Assembly (NCBI GenBank): GCA_035445085.1
Contig: DAOMQA010000003.1
Coordinates: forward strand, 128,091-192,090
DNA: 64,000 nucleotides
Origin: JBDHXE01 sp035445085
GTDB taxonomy: Bacteria; Bacteroidota; Ignavibacteria; Kapaibacteriales; UBA2268
Direction of reading: 5' to 3'
The translations under genes and the position numbers were made by a program. Of this stretch, positions 45,820-55,644 are shown piece after piece; position 1 is the stretch's first letter, and the number at the start of each line of letters is the position of its first letter. The notes below the pieces were generated by a model. It was not told the DNA's origin. It did no database searches and saw only the letters and a list, made by a program, of their open reading frames with translations.

Positions 45820-46578
45820 TTACTGAACTTCTATATATGTTTTAACTTTTATATTAAATACTTCGTAGATATTTTCTTCTGTAATTATAGATTTTGTTTC
45901 TCCATACTTATAGATTGAATTATTTTTTAAAAACATAATATTATCAGCATATTTAGCTGCTATGTTTAAATCATGAACGACGCCTACAACAGTTACATCA
46001 TGGTTTGATAGTATAAAATTCGTAATTTTGTCCATTAAATCATATTGATAAAAAATATCCAAATATGTAAGTGGTTCGTCCAAAAGTAAAATTCTTTGCT
46101 GTGAACTTTCATTTTGCCAAATTTGTGAAAACACACGCGCAAATTGTACTCGTTGCTTTTCTCCTCCACTTAAAGTAAGATAATTTCGATCTTTTAAGTC
46201 TGCAACGTTAAATAAATCCATTGCATTTAAACAAATTTCTATATTTTTCTTATCAATCTTTCCTTTAAAATGTGGGTAACGTCCCATAATCACAACTTCA
46301 AATACCGTTAATGGAAAACTTAATTCCAGATTTTGCGACAGTACAGCCCTAAATTTAGCCATTTCACTAAAACTATATTCCTCTATATTGTGATTATTTA
46401 GAAATATACTGCCAGACTTTGTTTTATTTTCGCCACTAATGATTTTAATTAGAGTAGATTTGCCAGCACCATTAGCTCCCAAAATCAAGCTAATTTTACC
46501 TTGCTCAAATATGCAATTTATATTGTTCAATATTATCTTGTCGTTAATTTTATAGCTTATATTTTCTAACTTTACCAT
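45820..46578 (-). CDS. hmuV: Haem/iron ABC transporter ATP-binding protein
   Basis: ATG 46578 lies two bases after the permease stop; the frame extends further but only as a shadow of the permease gene. The 252-residue protein has Walker A 'GANGAGKST', signature 'LSGGEKQRVQFARVF', Walker B 'RILLLDEPL' and the H-loop 'VVHDLNIAAKYAD'. 'MGRYPHF' after the Q-loop region is typical of HmuV/FecE-type importers. It powers haem or siderophore import with HmuU and HmuT. Confidence 0.88.
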   Translation of the reverse strand: MVKLENISYKINDKIILNNINCIFEQGKISLILGANGAGKSTLIKIISGENKTKSGSIFLNNHNIEEYSFSEMAKFRAVLSQNLELSFPLTVFEVVIMGRYPHFKGKIDKKNIEICLNAMDLFNVADLKDRNYLTLSGGEKQRVQFARVFSQIWQNESSQQRILLLDEPLTYLDIFYQYDLMDKITNFILSNHDVTVVGVVHDLNIAAKYADNIMFLKNNSIYKYGETKSIITEENIYEVFNIKVKTYIEVQ

Positions 46579-46580
46579 AA

Positions 46581-47609
46581 TTAATATATATAATTTGATT
46601 TTCTTAATAATATAATGAATATAGGAACACCGATAACTGACGTAACAATCCCGATAGGCAATTCTGCAGGAGCGAGTAGCAAGCGTGCAATTAGATCGGA
46701 AGCAGTCAATACAATAGCGCCCGTTATTGCACCAGACCATACAAGAAATCTGTTATCGGAACCGTTTATTATCCTTAATAAATGAGGTACAATTAAACCC
46801 ACGAAGGCAATAACACCCACAAAGGCAGTAGCTACTGCAACCATAATGACATTAATCAATAGTACTATTATTTTTAAGCGATTTACATTAATTCCAAGTA
46901 ATTGCGCTTCTTGCTCCCCTAACATTAAAGTATTAAGTTGCTTAGCGTAGTTTAAACTTAATAGTATGCAAATAATAGAAATAGTAGCTACAAAGTATAG
47001 TGCTTCCCAATACGCACCAGATAGAGTACCTAAATTCCAAAAAGTAATAGACCTTGCTTGAGGGTCTCTCGCTATATAGGACATAAATCCTACCCCACTC
47101 ATAAACAAAGCATTAATGGCCACACCTACCAGCAAAAGAGAAATAACAGAGTTGCGCCCACTTTCTTTTGAACGTGAAAGATATAATACTAAGGCAGTAG
47201 AAATAATTCCACCTATAGTAGCAGCTACTGGTAAAGTCCACTCACCTAAGTTTATCTTAAAACTTGCTCCCAAAACAAAATAAAGAGCTGCACCAAAAGC
47301 GGCTCCACTAGATGTACCTATCAGCCCTGGCTCCACAATAGGATTACGGAAGAGTGCTTGCATAAGTACCCCTCCAACTGCTAAAGCCGCACCTACAAAT
47401 ATTCCCATAAATACACGTGGTAACCTAATATACAAGAATATTCTTTGATTTAAATCGCTTATATCATTATTGTTTAGTAACTTGGCAAATGTATCTATAA
47501 TTTCATCATTAGATATATGCACAGCTCCCCAGCGAAGCGATGCCAGCGACAGTAAGAACAATATAGCAATAAGTAAAGTAGCGATTATAATAGTTTTTCT
47601 ACTGTTCAT
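46581..47609 (-). CDS. hmuU: Haem/iron ABC transporter permease, FecCD family
   Basis: The 342-residue protein has about nine to ten membrane helices and the family blocks 'LPRVFMGIFVGAALAVGGVL', 'MQALFRNPIVEPGLIGTSSG' and 'GVIAFVGLIVPHLLRIINGS'. These are characteristic of FecCD permeases such as HmuU and BtuC. The gene overlaps the HmuT gene by 11 bases and abuts HmuV, so the three form one unit. Confidence 0.9.
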   Translation of the reverse strand: MNSRKTIIIATLLIAILFLLSLASLRWGAVHISNDEIIDTFAKLLNNNDISDLNQRIFLYIRLPRVFMGIFVGAALAVGGVLMQALFRNPIVEPGLIGTSSGAAFGAALYFVLGASFKINLGEWTLPVAATIGGIISTALVLYLSRSKESGRNSVISLLLVGVAINALFMSGVGFMSYIARDPQARSITFWNLGTLSGAYWEALYFVATISIICILLSLNYAKQLNTLMLGEQEAQLLGINVNRLKIIVLLINVIMVAVATAFVGVIAFVGLIVPHLLRIINGSDNRFLVWSGAITGAIVLTASDLIARLLLAPAELPIGIVTSVIGVPIFIILLRKSNYIY

Positions 47610-48471
47610 CTTGATGTATTAGTTGTTGTATTAATAGAATATTCTCTCCAGTTCTTGGTCCCAAATATACTAAATCGTGTTCTTCAATTCTATAAATCCG
47701 ATGATTTTTAAAGGCTTCTGTTAGATTTATTCCGGGTAATTTTTCTATATCTTTACCATTATTCAATCTATCGTATCCAAAATCCGTAAGTAAAATAATA
47801 TCTGGATTAGCTGCAGCTATAATTTCTGGCGAAAGTAATTTCATTCCTTTTTCATCATTTACAGCCATCTCTCCACCTGCCCATTCTAACATTTTCGCAG
47901 CGATACTTTTCTTTGTCATAACTAAATATACATTAGATGCCCTTCCAAAATGTATAATTAATACTTTAGGTTTCTTTTTATACTTATTGGTATTCTCAAG
48001 AGCAAACTTCATATCATTATCTAATTTTGCACAAAGACTATCTGCTTGCTTTTCTTTGCCGAAGTACTTACCAATTTCTCTAATCAATGAGTCTGTACCA
48101 GCTATTGTCGCTTGATACTTAGTAAATACCTTCATCGGTATTTTTAGCTTTTCTAATTGACTTACCACATGCTCTGGTCCTATATTATTATCGTGCAATA
48201 TTAAATTAGGCTTTAGCGCTAAAATTGCTTCGCTACTTAAAGCACGGTGATAGCCAACAGTAGGTAAGTTTTTAATTTCAGGTGGGTAAGTACTAGACAA
48301 GTCCACTCCTACTAAATCCTTTTGAGCATTTAGGGCATAAATTATTTCCGAATATTGTTTAGAAATGCATACAATTCGCTTGGAGTTATCTTTTTTGTCA
48401 TCTTTATTATTAAATCTATTACAACTGATAATAGAGCAGGCAATAATAAATAAGGCTATATAATTTCTCAT
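47599..48471 (-). CDS. hmuT: Haem/iron ABC transporter substrate-binding lipoprotein
   Basis: The 290-residue protein has a lipoprotein signal ('FIIACSIISCN'). The fold is the two-lobed helical-backbone type ('GVDLSSTYPPEIKNLPTVGY', 'SEAILALKPNLILHDNNIGP', 'SPEIIAAANPDIILLTDFGY'). 'VGYHRALSSEAILALKPNLI' matches haemin-binding HmuT, where the Tyr or His in this loop binds haem. It delivers substrate to HmuU/HmuV. A stem-loop separates it from the upstream receptor gene. Confidence 0.87.
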   Translation of the reverse strand: MRNYIALFIIACSIISCNRFNNKDDKKDNSKRIVCISKQYSEIIYALNAQKDLVGVDLSSTYPPEIKNLPTVGYHRALSSEAILALKPNLILHDNNIGPEHVVSQLEKLKIPMKVFTKYQATIAGTDSLIREIGKYFGKEKQADSLCAKLDNDMKFALENTNKYKKKPKVLIIHFGRASNVYLVMTKKSIAAKMLEWAGGEMAVNDEKGMKLLSPEIIAAANPDIILLTDFGYDRLNNGKDIEKLPGINLTEAFKNHRIYRIEEHDLVYLGPRTGENILLIQQLIHQDEQ

Positions 48472-48492
48472 AAATTTTTCTCGTTTTTTAGC

Positions 48493-48530
48493 TTCAATCA
48501 GCTCTATTTCTTTTGGTAGAGCTGATTGAA
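48493..48530 (-). promoter_or_regulatory. Intercistronic stem-loop between receptor and hmuT
   Basis: Bases 48493-48506 pair perfectly with 48517-48530 (14 bp, ten-base loop). On the - strand it is followed by A-rich and not T-rich sequence, so it is more likely an mRNA-stability or partial attenuation element than a full terminator. Confidence 0.55.
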
Positions 48531-48558
48531 TTAGCTTTATAATTATTAAAATATTTAA

Positions 48559-50964
48559 CTAAAAATTATACTTAATATTAACACCACCAAAAAAGTTTAT
48601 TTCGTTTGGACCTGGTATATAAGCATCAGGTAATTGATTTACAAACACCATATTATAGTATTGCGCCCCACTAATATTATTAGCACCAGCATACAAATCA
48701 AAATCAAAATTGCTTACTGATTGCTTGAAACCTAACTTAGCATTTACTAAGCTATATGAACTCGCTTCGTTTAGACCATCAGAAGTATAAGGCATACTTG
48801 ATCTATAATTATAAAACACATTGCCGTAGATACCTACTTTTGTGTCAAAATCAACTCCTATATTAAATACATAAGGCGCTACACCAGCCACAGCTTTGCC
48901 GGAATAATCTTCGATAATAGTTGTATCTTTTTTTGCTGAATTTTTGCCAACCTTTTCAAATTGATAATCTTCATATTTAAAGTCAGAGTAAGTAAAATTA
49001 GTAGTTGTTTGCAATAACTTAATAAAATTTGAATTAGATTCAATTACTTTATAAGTTAGCATTAATTCTAAACCTTTGTTGTTTAAAGTGCCACCATTAA
49101 CTAAATAAGTGTACAAAGTTGCAGTATTTTCTGGATTAGCTACAGCAATAGTAGTAAATTTATCTTCATATTTGGTGTTGAATAAAGCTACTGTATAATA
49201 CAAGCTATTATCTAACATATTACCTTTGGTACCTATTTCTATCTGTGTGCCTTTTTCTGGCTTTAAACCCACATTCATTTCTCCAGTGGTTGCAATTAAA
49301 ATATTACTGCTTATTGGAGCTTTGTGAGCTACCGAATAAGAAGCATAAACTGACAGTTCTTCCCCAAATTTCTTATTTAAAGCAATAGTCGGCGAAATTA
49401 GATTATTATAGCTATTTTCATAAACTTTTAAATTGTTATTATTTGGATGATTGTTGTTTAATGCCCATAACCTATCTTCCAGCTTTAGACTCATATTACT
49501 TACTCCAATACCGGCAGTAAAAGCAAATTGCATGGGCAAACTAACAGTCCATTGAGTAAAGTATGAATATGTAGAGTTAGTTGTAAATTGATTGCTCCTA
49601 ATTTGGGTGATTATATTATAATTATTTAAATTAGTACTATCAGCGCCCATGCCAAAGCCTTGAGTAAATGCGTTCATTTTTTGAACTTCCAAACCTGTGA
49701 TACCCGAAAGAGTAATTTCGTCTGATAAATTAAAAAACTTTTCAAATACTGTTCTAAAGCCATAGTTGATAGGCGTCTTATCTGTCCAGCCTCCCGCAGA
49801 ACTTTGATCCATACTTTGAGATGAACCAAATAACGAGCTCGTATTAGATATATGTGAATTTAATCTATATGTATGCCCAAAGCCTGCTCTAAATGTTCTT
49901 ACAGCCGAATGAGCATCATTTTTTATATAACGTGGATTACCTGAATAATCAAAACTATCGTATTGAGCTTTTGTTAATTCGCCATTACGTGCATCGTAGC
50001 TATCAATATACCCTAAATAAGCATTCATGCTTTGGTTATCGTTTAATCGAAACGAGCCAGTTAAATTAACGAAATCTTTTTCTGAATTAGTATGAACCAT
50101 AAAGCCATCAGACTTTTGATGCCCATAACTAATTAATAAAGATGAGTTATTACCTGCTACTCCTAATCTTGTTGTTGTTCTTAGTAATCCATAGCTACCG
50201 CCCATTATTTCTTGGCTAACTGCTTTTGTATTTTGTGGTAATATTTCACTTTGTAAATTAACAACGCCAGAAATAGCCATTCCATATAATGTGCCAGCAG
50301 GTCCTTTTAATACTTCGGCAGAAGATAGAGTACCAAAATCAATATCATCCATTACGGTAAGCCCCTCAGCATCTGTAATAGGAATGCCGTTAAGATACAT
50401 TTTTACGCCTTGTCCATCAAAATTATTGCTTACACCTTTAAATCCCATACCATTTCCATAGCCACGTATATTAATTTGTTGCCCACCTGATTCGGAGCGA
50501 CGTTGCATTGTAACCCCAGGTATATTAGCATTAATAGCGTCATCAAGATATAGCCCAGTACTACGGTTTAAAGCAACGGCATCTATCTTGGCAATTGAAC
50601 TTGCTTGCTCTAACTGTGATTTATTAAAATTAGAACTTGCAGTAACTTCCACATTCCCTAATTGAAAAGCGTCGGCAACCATATTTACTACTATTAATTC
50701 ATTCTCATTACATTTAAAGTTATTTTCGTATTTCTTATAACCAATATACGTAACTTTAATATTTACACTTTCGCCATTACAAGATATAGCAAATACCCCA
50801 TTTTTATCGCTTACTACTCCATTGGAGCCATTAAGAGTTATATTGGCTCCTGATAATGGCAACATTGAATTAGCATCAACAACTTTTCCTTTTAACTGAC
50901 TGCCTTGAGCTACCAAAATATTTAAGCTCACAATACATAATAATATAATACCTAAAATTTTCAT
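48559..50964 (-). CDS. TonB-dependent outer-membrane receptor for haem/iron
   Basis: The 801-residue protein has a signal peptide, a carboxypeptidase-like domain (about 23-95: 'LKGKVVDANSMLPLSGANIT', 'VSDKNGVFAI'), a plug domain ('INIRGYGNGMGFKGVSNNFD', 'VLKGPAGTLYGM') and a 22-strand barrel ending 'NEINFFGGVNIKYNF' with terminal Phe. It should import its ligand with energy from TonB. The following hmuTUV genes suggest haem or a siderophore. The plug 'SAEVLKGPAGTLYGMAISG' is normal, so nothing is missing. Confidence 0.88.
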   Translation of the reverse strand: MKILGIILLCIVSLNILVAQGSQLKGKVVDANSMLPLSGANITLNGSNGVVSDKNGVFAISCNGESVNIKVTYIGYKKYENNFKCNENELIVVNMVADAFQLGNVEVTASSNFNKSQLEQASSIAKIDAVALNRSTGLYLDDAINANIPGVTMQRRSESGGQQINIRGYGNGMGFKGVSNNFDGQGVKMYLNGIPITDAEGLTVMDDIDFGTLSSAEVLKGPAGTLYGMAISGVVNLQSEILPQNTKAVSQEIMGGSYGLLRTTTRLGVAGNNSSLLISYGHQKSDGFMVHTNSEKDFVNLTGSFRLNDNQSMNAYLGYIDSYDARNGELTKAQYDSFDYSGNPRYIKNDAHSAVRTFRAGFGHTYRLNSHISNTSSLFGSSQSMDQSSAGGWTDKTPINYGFRTVFEKFFNLSDEITLSGITGLEVQKMNAFTQGFGMGADSTNLNNYNIITQIRSNQFTTNSTYSYFTQWTVSLPMQFAFTAGIGVSNMSLKLEDRLWALNNNHPNNNNLKVYENSYNNLISPTIALNKKFGEELSVYASYSVAHKAPISSNILIATTGEMNVGLKPEKGTQIEIGTKGNMLDNSLYYTVALFNTKYEDKFTTIAVANPENTATLYTYLVNGGTLNNKGLELMLTYKVIESNSNFIKLLQTTTNFTYSDFKYEDYQFEKVGKNSAKKDTTIIEDYSGKAVAGVAPYVFNIGVDFDTKVGIYGNVFYNYRSSMPYTSDGLNEASSYSLVNAKLGFKQSVSNFDFDLYAGANNISGAQYYNMVFVNQLPDAYIPGPNEINFFGGVNIKYNF

Positions 50965-51059
50965 TTTTATCCTTAAAATGATTAAATATTAATATTGTCT
51001 GAATAATTATTTTACAATATTAACTTGATTATTAAAAAAAAATATTTAAATAAGAGTAG

Positions 51060-51085
51060 TAGTTAGCTCGTATAAAAGCTAACTA
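51060..51085. promoter_or_regulatory. 9-bp inverted repeat upstream of the receptor gene
   Basis: Bases 51060-51068 pair perfectly with 51077-51085, with an eight-base spacer. It lies about 95 bases before the receptor start, where an operator could act. It does not match a classical Fur box that I know. Confidence 0.35.
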
Positions 51086-51105
51086 TTTGATTATTACTCA
51101 TTAAA

Positions 51106-51154
51106 CAATTGCGTATGATTATATGATAGCAAGCTAAATAATCATATACAATTG
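51106..51154 (-). terminator. Large imperfect hairpin after the 173-residue gene
   Basis: Bases 51106-51122 pair with 51138-51154 (17 positions with one mismatch and one G:U). It lies 22 bases after the stop of the 51177-51698 gene and probably ends that transcript before the receptor gene. Confidence 0.45.
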
Positions 51155-51176
51155 CAGCAAAGAATTTTAATAATAT

Positions 51177-51698
51177 TTATATCAGGGTATTATTGGGCGG
51201 TGGGGTAAGTATTTCAATTATAGGACAAGTATAAAAAGACTTCTTATCCAATTTAATTGGGAATTTCAATATTTTGAACTTATTCAGAACATCAGAGTTA
51301 TTTTTCAGTATACATATTAGTTTTAATATTTTATTTATGCTATTAATTGGATTTTTTGCTTTTTGAGAGTCGTTTCTTAGCTTATTAAGCAGCAAATCAT
51401 CTAATTTAGCAAATAGTGTCTCTTCTTCTTTATCATTTACGCAAAGTAATTTAATAGTGTCGCAAATTACTGATTTATGGACGATGTCATACATTCGATT
51501 TTGACAGCGAAATTCCTTGCTGTCTCGTGTCCAATCTAATTTATTATATTCGGATATAGACAGCGTAAAACAATGTAATTCTTCATTAGGTATACCAGCT
51601 TTTATTAATTGCTTAATGCTATTTCTAATATTAGCAAGTTCATACTTATAAAGTATAAATACGCCTAATAAATTGAAACAAAAGGCGACTAACAACAA
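51177..51698 (-). CDS. Small membrane-anchored protein, unknown function
   Basis: I do not recognise this protein. It has an N-terminal hydrophobic stretch ('LLVAFCFNLLGVFILYKYEL'), then a soluble part with 'GIPNEELHCFTLSISEYNKL' and 'KEFRCQNRMYDIVHKSV', a pattern seen in hypothetical proteins of Bacteroidota. The C-terminus is rich in Pro ('EILTPPPNN'). No ATG precedes the hydrophobic segment: the listed start is TTG 51698, while the same frame upstream reads IKKYISIL with ATT 51719 as its first codon. No strong ribosome site is visible for either. Function is unknown. Confidence 0.55.
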   Translation of the reverse strand: MLLVAFCFNLLGVFILYKYELANIRNSIKQLIKAGIPNEELHCFTLSISEYNKLDWTRDSKEFRCQNRMYDIVHKSVICDTIKLLCVNDKEEETLFAKLDDLLLNKLRNDSQKAKNPINSINKILKLICILKNNSDVLNKFKILKFPIKLDKKSFYTCPIIEILTPPPNNTLI

Positions 51699-51927
51699 TA
51701 TAGAGATATACTTTTTAATATAATAGTACAGAATTACTTAGTTAAATTAATAATAATATTTAGAAGTACATAACTTCTTACTACAAATTTATGAAATTTC
51801 GAGAACCCAACACTTATGAAATTTTATATTCAGCGATTATTATATATATTCGTCTTAACTTTTGCATTCCATTACTTTATATTGCCTATATAAAGTAATA
51901 CTTGCCTATTTATAGTGCTACTCTCAT

Positions 51928-53466
51928 TTATTTCCAATAATCTCTATCCAAACTCCTATATTGTATTGCCTCACTTATATGCTTTACTTTAATATTTTTA
52001 CTTTCGTCTAAATCTGCTATTGTTCTACTAACTTTTAGGATTCTATCGTAGGCACGCGCAGAAAGCCCCAATTTTTCCATAGCCACTTTTAGTATATCTT
52101 GCGAAGCATTGTCTAATTCACAAAACTCCCTTAATTCATTGCTATTCATATCAGCATTCTTGAATGATGGCGTATCAGCAAATCTATTTTGTTGTATTTT
52201 ACGAGCATTAATAACCCTATTTCTAATTACTTCGGAGGATTCTCCTTCTCGCTTTGATGAAAGTTCTTGGTACTTTACTGCTGGTACCTCTACATGTATA
52301 TCTATCCTATCTAATAATGGTCCAGAAATTTTACTCAAATAATTTTGTATCTTCTGTGGAGTGCAAGAGCATTCTTTAGTTGGGTCGCCATAATTACCAC
52401 AAGGGCAAGGATTCATAGAACATATTAGCATAAAGTTAGCAGGGTATTCTATTGTTGTTTTAGTTCGTGATATAATTATTCTTTTATCTTCTAATGGTTG
52501 CCTCATTACTTCTAAGACATTACGCGCAAATTCTGGTAATTCATCAAGGAACAAAACTCCATGATGAGCTAAAGATATTTCTCCAGGTCTAATTTTACTC
52601 ATACCACCTCCAACTAATGCTGCGTCTGAAATAGTATGGTGCGGGGAGCGAAATGGTCTTACACTAATCAAAGGAGTACCTTCTGGCAAAAATCCCGAGA
52701 TAGAGTGTATTTTTGTAGTTTCTAAGGCTTCTTCTAAGGTTAGAGGCGGCAAAATTGTAGTTATCCTTTTTGCAAGCATAGTCTTGCCAGAGCCGGGTGG
52801 ACCTAACATTAATAGGTTATGTCCTCCCGCAGCAGCTACTTCTAAGGCTCTTTTGACACTTTCTTGCCCTTTTACATCTTTTAAATTTAAGAGGTCATCA
52901 TATTTTTCTGTATTAAAGTATGCTTCTATATCTACTTTACTTGGCTGTATCTCTATCTCATTATTTATATATTGAACTACCTCCTTTAAGTTATGTGTAG
53001 CTATTATGGCTATATCAGTAACCATAGCCGCTTCTTCGGCATTTTGATAGGGCAGTATTATTTTTTCAAATCCTTGTTTCTTAGCTTCAAGTGCAATAGG
53101 CAAAGCTCCCTTAATTGGTCTAAGAAACCCTTCAAGGGATAATTCACCAAGGAAAATACACTTTTCTAAGCTACTATAATCGATAAGCCCAGATGAAGCC
53201 AATATACCTAAAGCGATAGGTAAATCAAATGCACTACCTTCTTTTCGTATATCCGCTGGAGCTAAATTAATAGTAATTTTTTTTGCTGGAAACATAAATT
53301 CTGAATTTTTTATAGCTGCACCTACTCGTTCCCTTGCTTCTTTTACTGAAGAGTCTGGCAAGCCAACAATAGTAAACGAGGGCAATTGCATATCTAAATG
53401 TGTTTCTATTTGTATTGGGTACGCACTAATGCCTACTAACGAAGCTGAAACTAATCTTGAATACAT
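51928..53466 (-). CDS. comM: YifB/ComM family AAA+ ATPase
   Basis: ATG 53466 is preferred, since homology starts there ('MYSRLVSASLVGISAYPIQI') and the upstream 28 codons look non-coding. The 512-residue protein has an N-terminal Lon-like domain ('FTIVGLPDSSVKEARERVGA'), Walker A 'LGPPGSGKTMLAKR', Walker B 'GVLFLDELPEF', the Cys-rich 'NPCPCGNYGDPTKECSC' and 'GPLLDRIDIHVEVP'. ComM is a helicase that extends branch migration in natural transformation. Length is normal. Confidence 0.92.
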   Translation of the reverse strand: MYSRLVSASLVGISAYPIQIETHLDMQLPSFTIVGLPDSSVKEARERVGAAIKNSEFMFPAKKITINLAPADIRKEGSAFDLPIALGILASSGLIDYSSLEKCIFLGELSLEGFLRPIKGALPIALEAKKQGFEKIILPYQNAEEAAMVTDIAIIATHNLKEVVQYINNEIEIQPSKVDIEAYFNTEKYDDLLNLKDVKGQESVKRALEVAAAGGHNLLMLGPPGSGKTMLAKRITTILPPLTLEEALETTKIHSISGFLPEGTPLISVRPFRSPHHTISDAALVGGGMSKIRPGEISLAHHGVLFLDELPEFARNVLEVMRQPLEDKRIIISRTKTTIEYPANFMLICSMNPCPCGNYGDPTKECSCTPQKIQNYLSKISGPLLDRIDIHVEVPAVKYQELSSKREGESSEVIRNRVINARKIQQNRFADTPSFKNADMNSNELREFCELDNASQDILKVAMEKLGLSARAYDRILKVSRTIADLDESKNIKVKHISEAIQYRSLDRDYWK

Positions 53467-53612
53467 TTTTAAACTATGGATAATATTACAAAATATAAAA
53501 TTAACTAAATTCCTATATATAATAAGATTTTTTTTATCTAATATTTTCACAATTTAATTAATCTATGTTTTATTATTTCGTCAATATCTTACTTAACTAA
53601 ACTTTGGCAAAG

Positions 53613-55616
53613 ATGAAATTATTGATTTTACTTGTAATTATTATCCCTTTAAATATCACCCTGCTACTCTCTAATGTGCAATGGGCAAAGAAAGTAATCG
53701 CTTTCTCATCTCAAGCAAGTAATTTAGAAAACTCTGCCAATCAGATACTTGGCAAGCCAAATATAATGCCGGGCTATGGAAATTCTGATTGCGCTTGGAT
53801 GCCACAATACCCTTCAAGGAAAGTAGAATGGATAAAAGTGCAATTTAATAATCCAATTTATATTAAGCAAGTTGCAGTAAATGAAAATTATAATTCTGGG
53901 GCAATAGTAAAAATTACTGTATATGATTCCTTAGGCAATGGATATGCAATATATAATAGTAATACACCAGAAAAAGTAAAGTCTAAAGATATGCTTAGAG
54001 TTTTCCCTGATGGTTTAGACTTCCGTTCTAACCACATAAGAATAGATATAAATACAGCTTTATTTACAGATTATTACCAAATTGATGCTATTGCTATTTC
54101 AGATAATATTGATAGTATCAAGGTAAAGGTAAACGAAATAAAAGACTCAACTAATTTGTTAATAATTAAAGAAAATCTAGGCAATAAGATAAATTCTGCA
54201 AGTAGAGAACTGGCGCCTATTATTTCGGCTGATGGCGATTACTTATTTTTTACACGTGATGGACATCCAGATAATATTGGACCATTCCGTAAGCAAGATA
54301 TTTGGATGGCGGTTCGTAATCCAGACAATTCTTTCTCATATCCAACTAATCTAAAAGCTCCACTAAATGATGAAAATGTAAATTTTGCTGTGTCTCTAAG
54401 TGCTGATGCAAATAAATTATTAGTAGGTAATATTTATTTGACAAATGGAAATTATAGAAAGGGATTGTCATTTTCTACTTTTGATGGCGAATATTGGTCT
54501 TTTCCAGATTCGTTAATTATCGATGATTTTTATAACTTAGCAGATAAAGCAAGTTATAATTTATCTGCGAATGGTAAAATTTTACTTTTAGCAATAAAAA
54601 GAAAGGATACCTTTGGCAAAACTGATATATATGTGTCCTTTCTACAAGATAATGCTACTTGGAGCAAGCCTAAAAACTTAGGGAATGTTATCAATACTGC
54701 AGAAGAAGAAATTTCTCCTTTTTTAGCATCAGATAATAAGACAATTTATTATTCCACTTCTGGCTATCCTGGATATGGCTCTTCGGATATGTTTTTAAGT
54801 AAGCGTTTAGACGATACTTGGGAAAATTGGAGTGAACCAATTAATTTAGGCTCACAGATAAATACTAAAGGTTGGGATGCGTATTATAGTATAACGGCGT
54901 CGGGAGAATATGCCTATTTTGTATCATCAGAGAATAGTATAGGCTACGAGGATATTTTTCGAGTAAAGCTACCACAAACTATTAAGCCAGAGGCAGTTAT
55001 TTTGGTAAAAGGAAAAGTTATTAACGCAAAAAGCACTTTGCCAATAAAAGCAGATATTAAATTTGAGTTATTACCATCAGGCAAAGAGGCGGGCATAGCT
55101 ACTTCAAATAAGCTAAGTGGCGAATTTAGAATTGTGTTGCCAGCGGGCAAGAAATACGGATTTAGAGCGGTAGCCGATGGATATATATCTATTAATGAGA
55201 ATATAAATTTAGAAAATCTAAGCGAATATGATGAAAAAAATATTGATTTATCTCTATATCCTATAGAAGTAGGTACACAATTTAGGATTAATAATATCTT
55301 TTTTGATACTGGAAAGGCAAATCTCTTAGAGGATTCGTATTCAGAGTTAAATAGATTGGTAGATTTTCTTGCACAAGAAAAAGAAATGACAATTGTAATT
55401 ATAGGACACACCGATAACGTAGGTGATGACAAGAGTAATTTAGAACTTAGTAAAAAAAGAGCTTTAGCAGTTAAAGAATACTTAGTAAACAAAGGAATAG
55501 CTCCAGAGCGTATCAAATCAAAAGGGCTTGGCGAAAGCAAACCCTTGGGAAGTAATTCATCTGAAGTAGGGCGACAAAAAAACAGAAGAGTAGAATTTGA
55601 AATTATCTCGAAATAA
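53613..55616 (+). CDS. PorE-like OmpA family protein with propeller and carboxypeptidase-regulatory domain
   Basis: ATG 53613 follows a TTG (53604) in the same frame; the signal peptide begins at the ATG (MKLLILLVIIIPLNITLLLS). Residues about 20-165 form a discoidin-like domain, 185-460 a PD40-type propeller ('SADGDYLFFTRDG', 'IYYSTSGYPGYGSSDMFLSK'), 465-545 a CarboxypepD_reg-like domain and 555-667 an OmpA domain ('IGHTDNVGDDKSNLELSKKR', 'GLGESKPLGSNS') that binds peptidoglycan. This order resembles PorE, a T9SS component that anchors to the cell wall. The last codons overlap a 44-bp direct repeat. Confidence 0.85.
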   Translation: MKLLILLVIIIPLNITLLLSNVQWAKKVIAFSSQASNLENSANQILGKPNIMPGYGNSDCAWMPQYPSRKVEWIKVQFNNPIYIKQVAVNENYNSGAIVKITVYDSLGNGYAIYNSNTPEKVKSKDMLRVFPDGLDFRSNHIRIDINTALFTDYYQIDAIAISDNIDSIKVKVNEIKDSTNLLIIKENLGNKINSASRELAPIISADGDYLFFTRDGHPDNIGPFRKQDIWMAVRNPDNSFSYPTNLKAPLNDENVNFAVSLSADANKLLVGNIYLTNGNYRKGLSFSTFDGEYWSFPDSLIIDDFYNLADKASYNLSANGKILLLAIKRKDTFGKTDIYVSFLQDNATWSKPKNLGNVINTAEEEISPFLASDNKTIYYSTSGYPGYGSSDMFLSKRLDDTWENWSEPINLGSQINTKGWDAYYSITASGEYAYFVSSENSIGYEDIFRVKLPQTIKPEAVILVKGKVINAKSTLPIKADIKFELLPSGKEAGIATSNKLSGEFRIVLPAGKKYGFRAVADGYISINENINLENLSEYDEKNIDLSLYPIEVGTQFRINNIFFDTGKANLLEDSYSELNRLVDFLAQEKEMTIVIIGHTDNVGDDKSNLELSKKRALAVKEYLVNKGIAPERIKSKGLGESKPLGSNSSEVGRQKNRRVEFEIISK

Positions 55617-55644
55617 TTATTTTTTTGTCAAGTGCTTGGCTTGC
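55601..55644. repeat. 44-bp direct repeat, left copy
   Basis: This copy matches 57384-57427 at 43 of 44 bases (T at 55628, C at 57411). It contains the last codons and stop of the OmpA-like gene. On the - strand it also encodes the last 13 residues and stop of the rhodanese gene ('ASQALDKKIIISR') without the rest of that gene. Confidence 0.9.
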
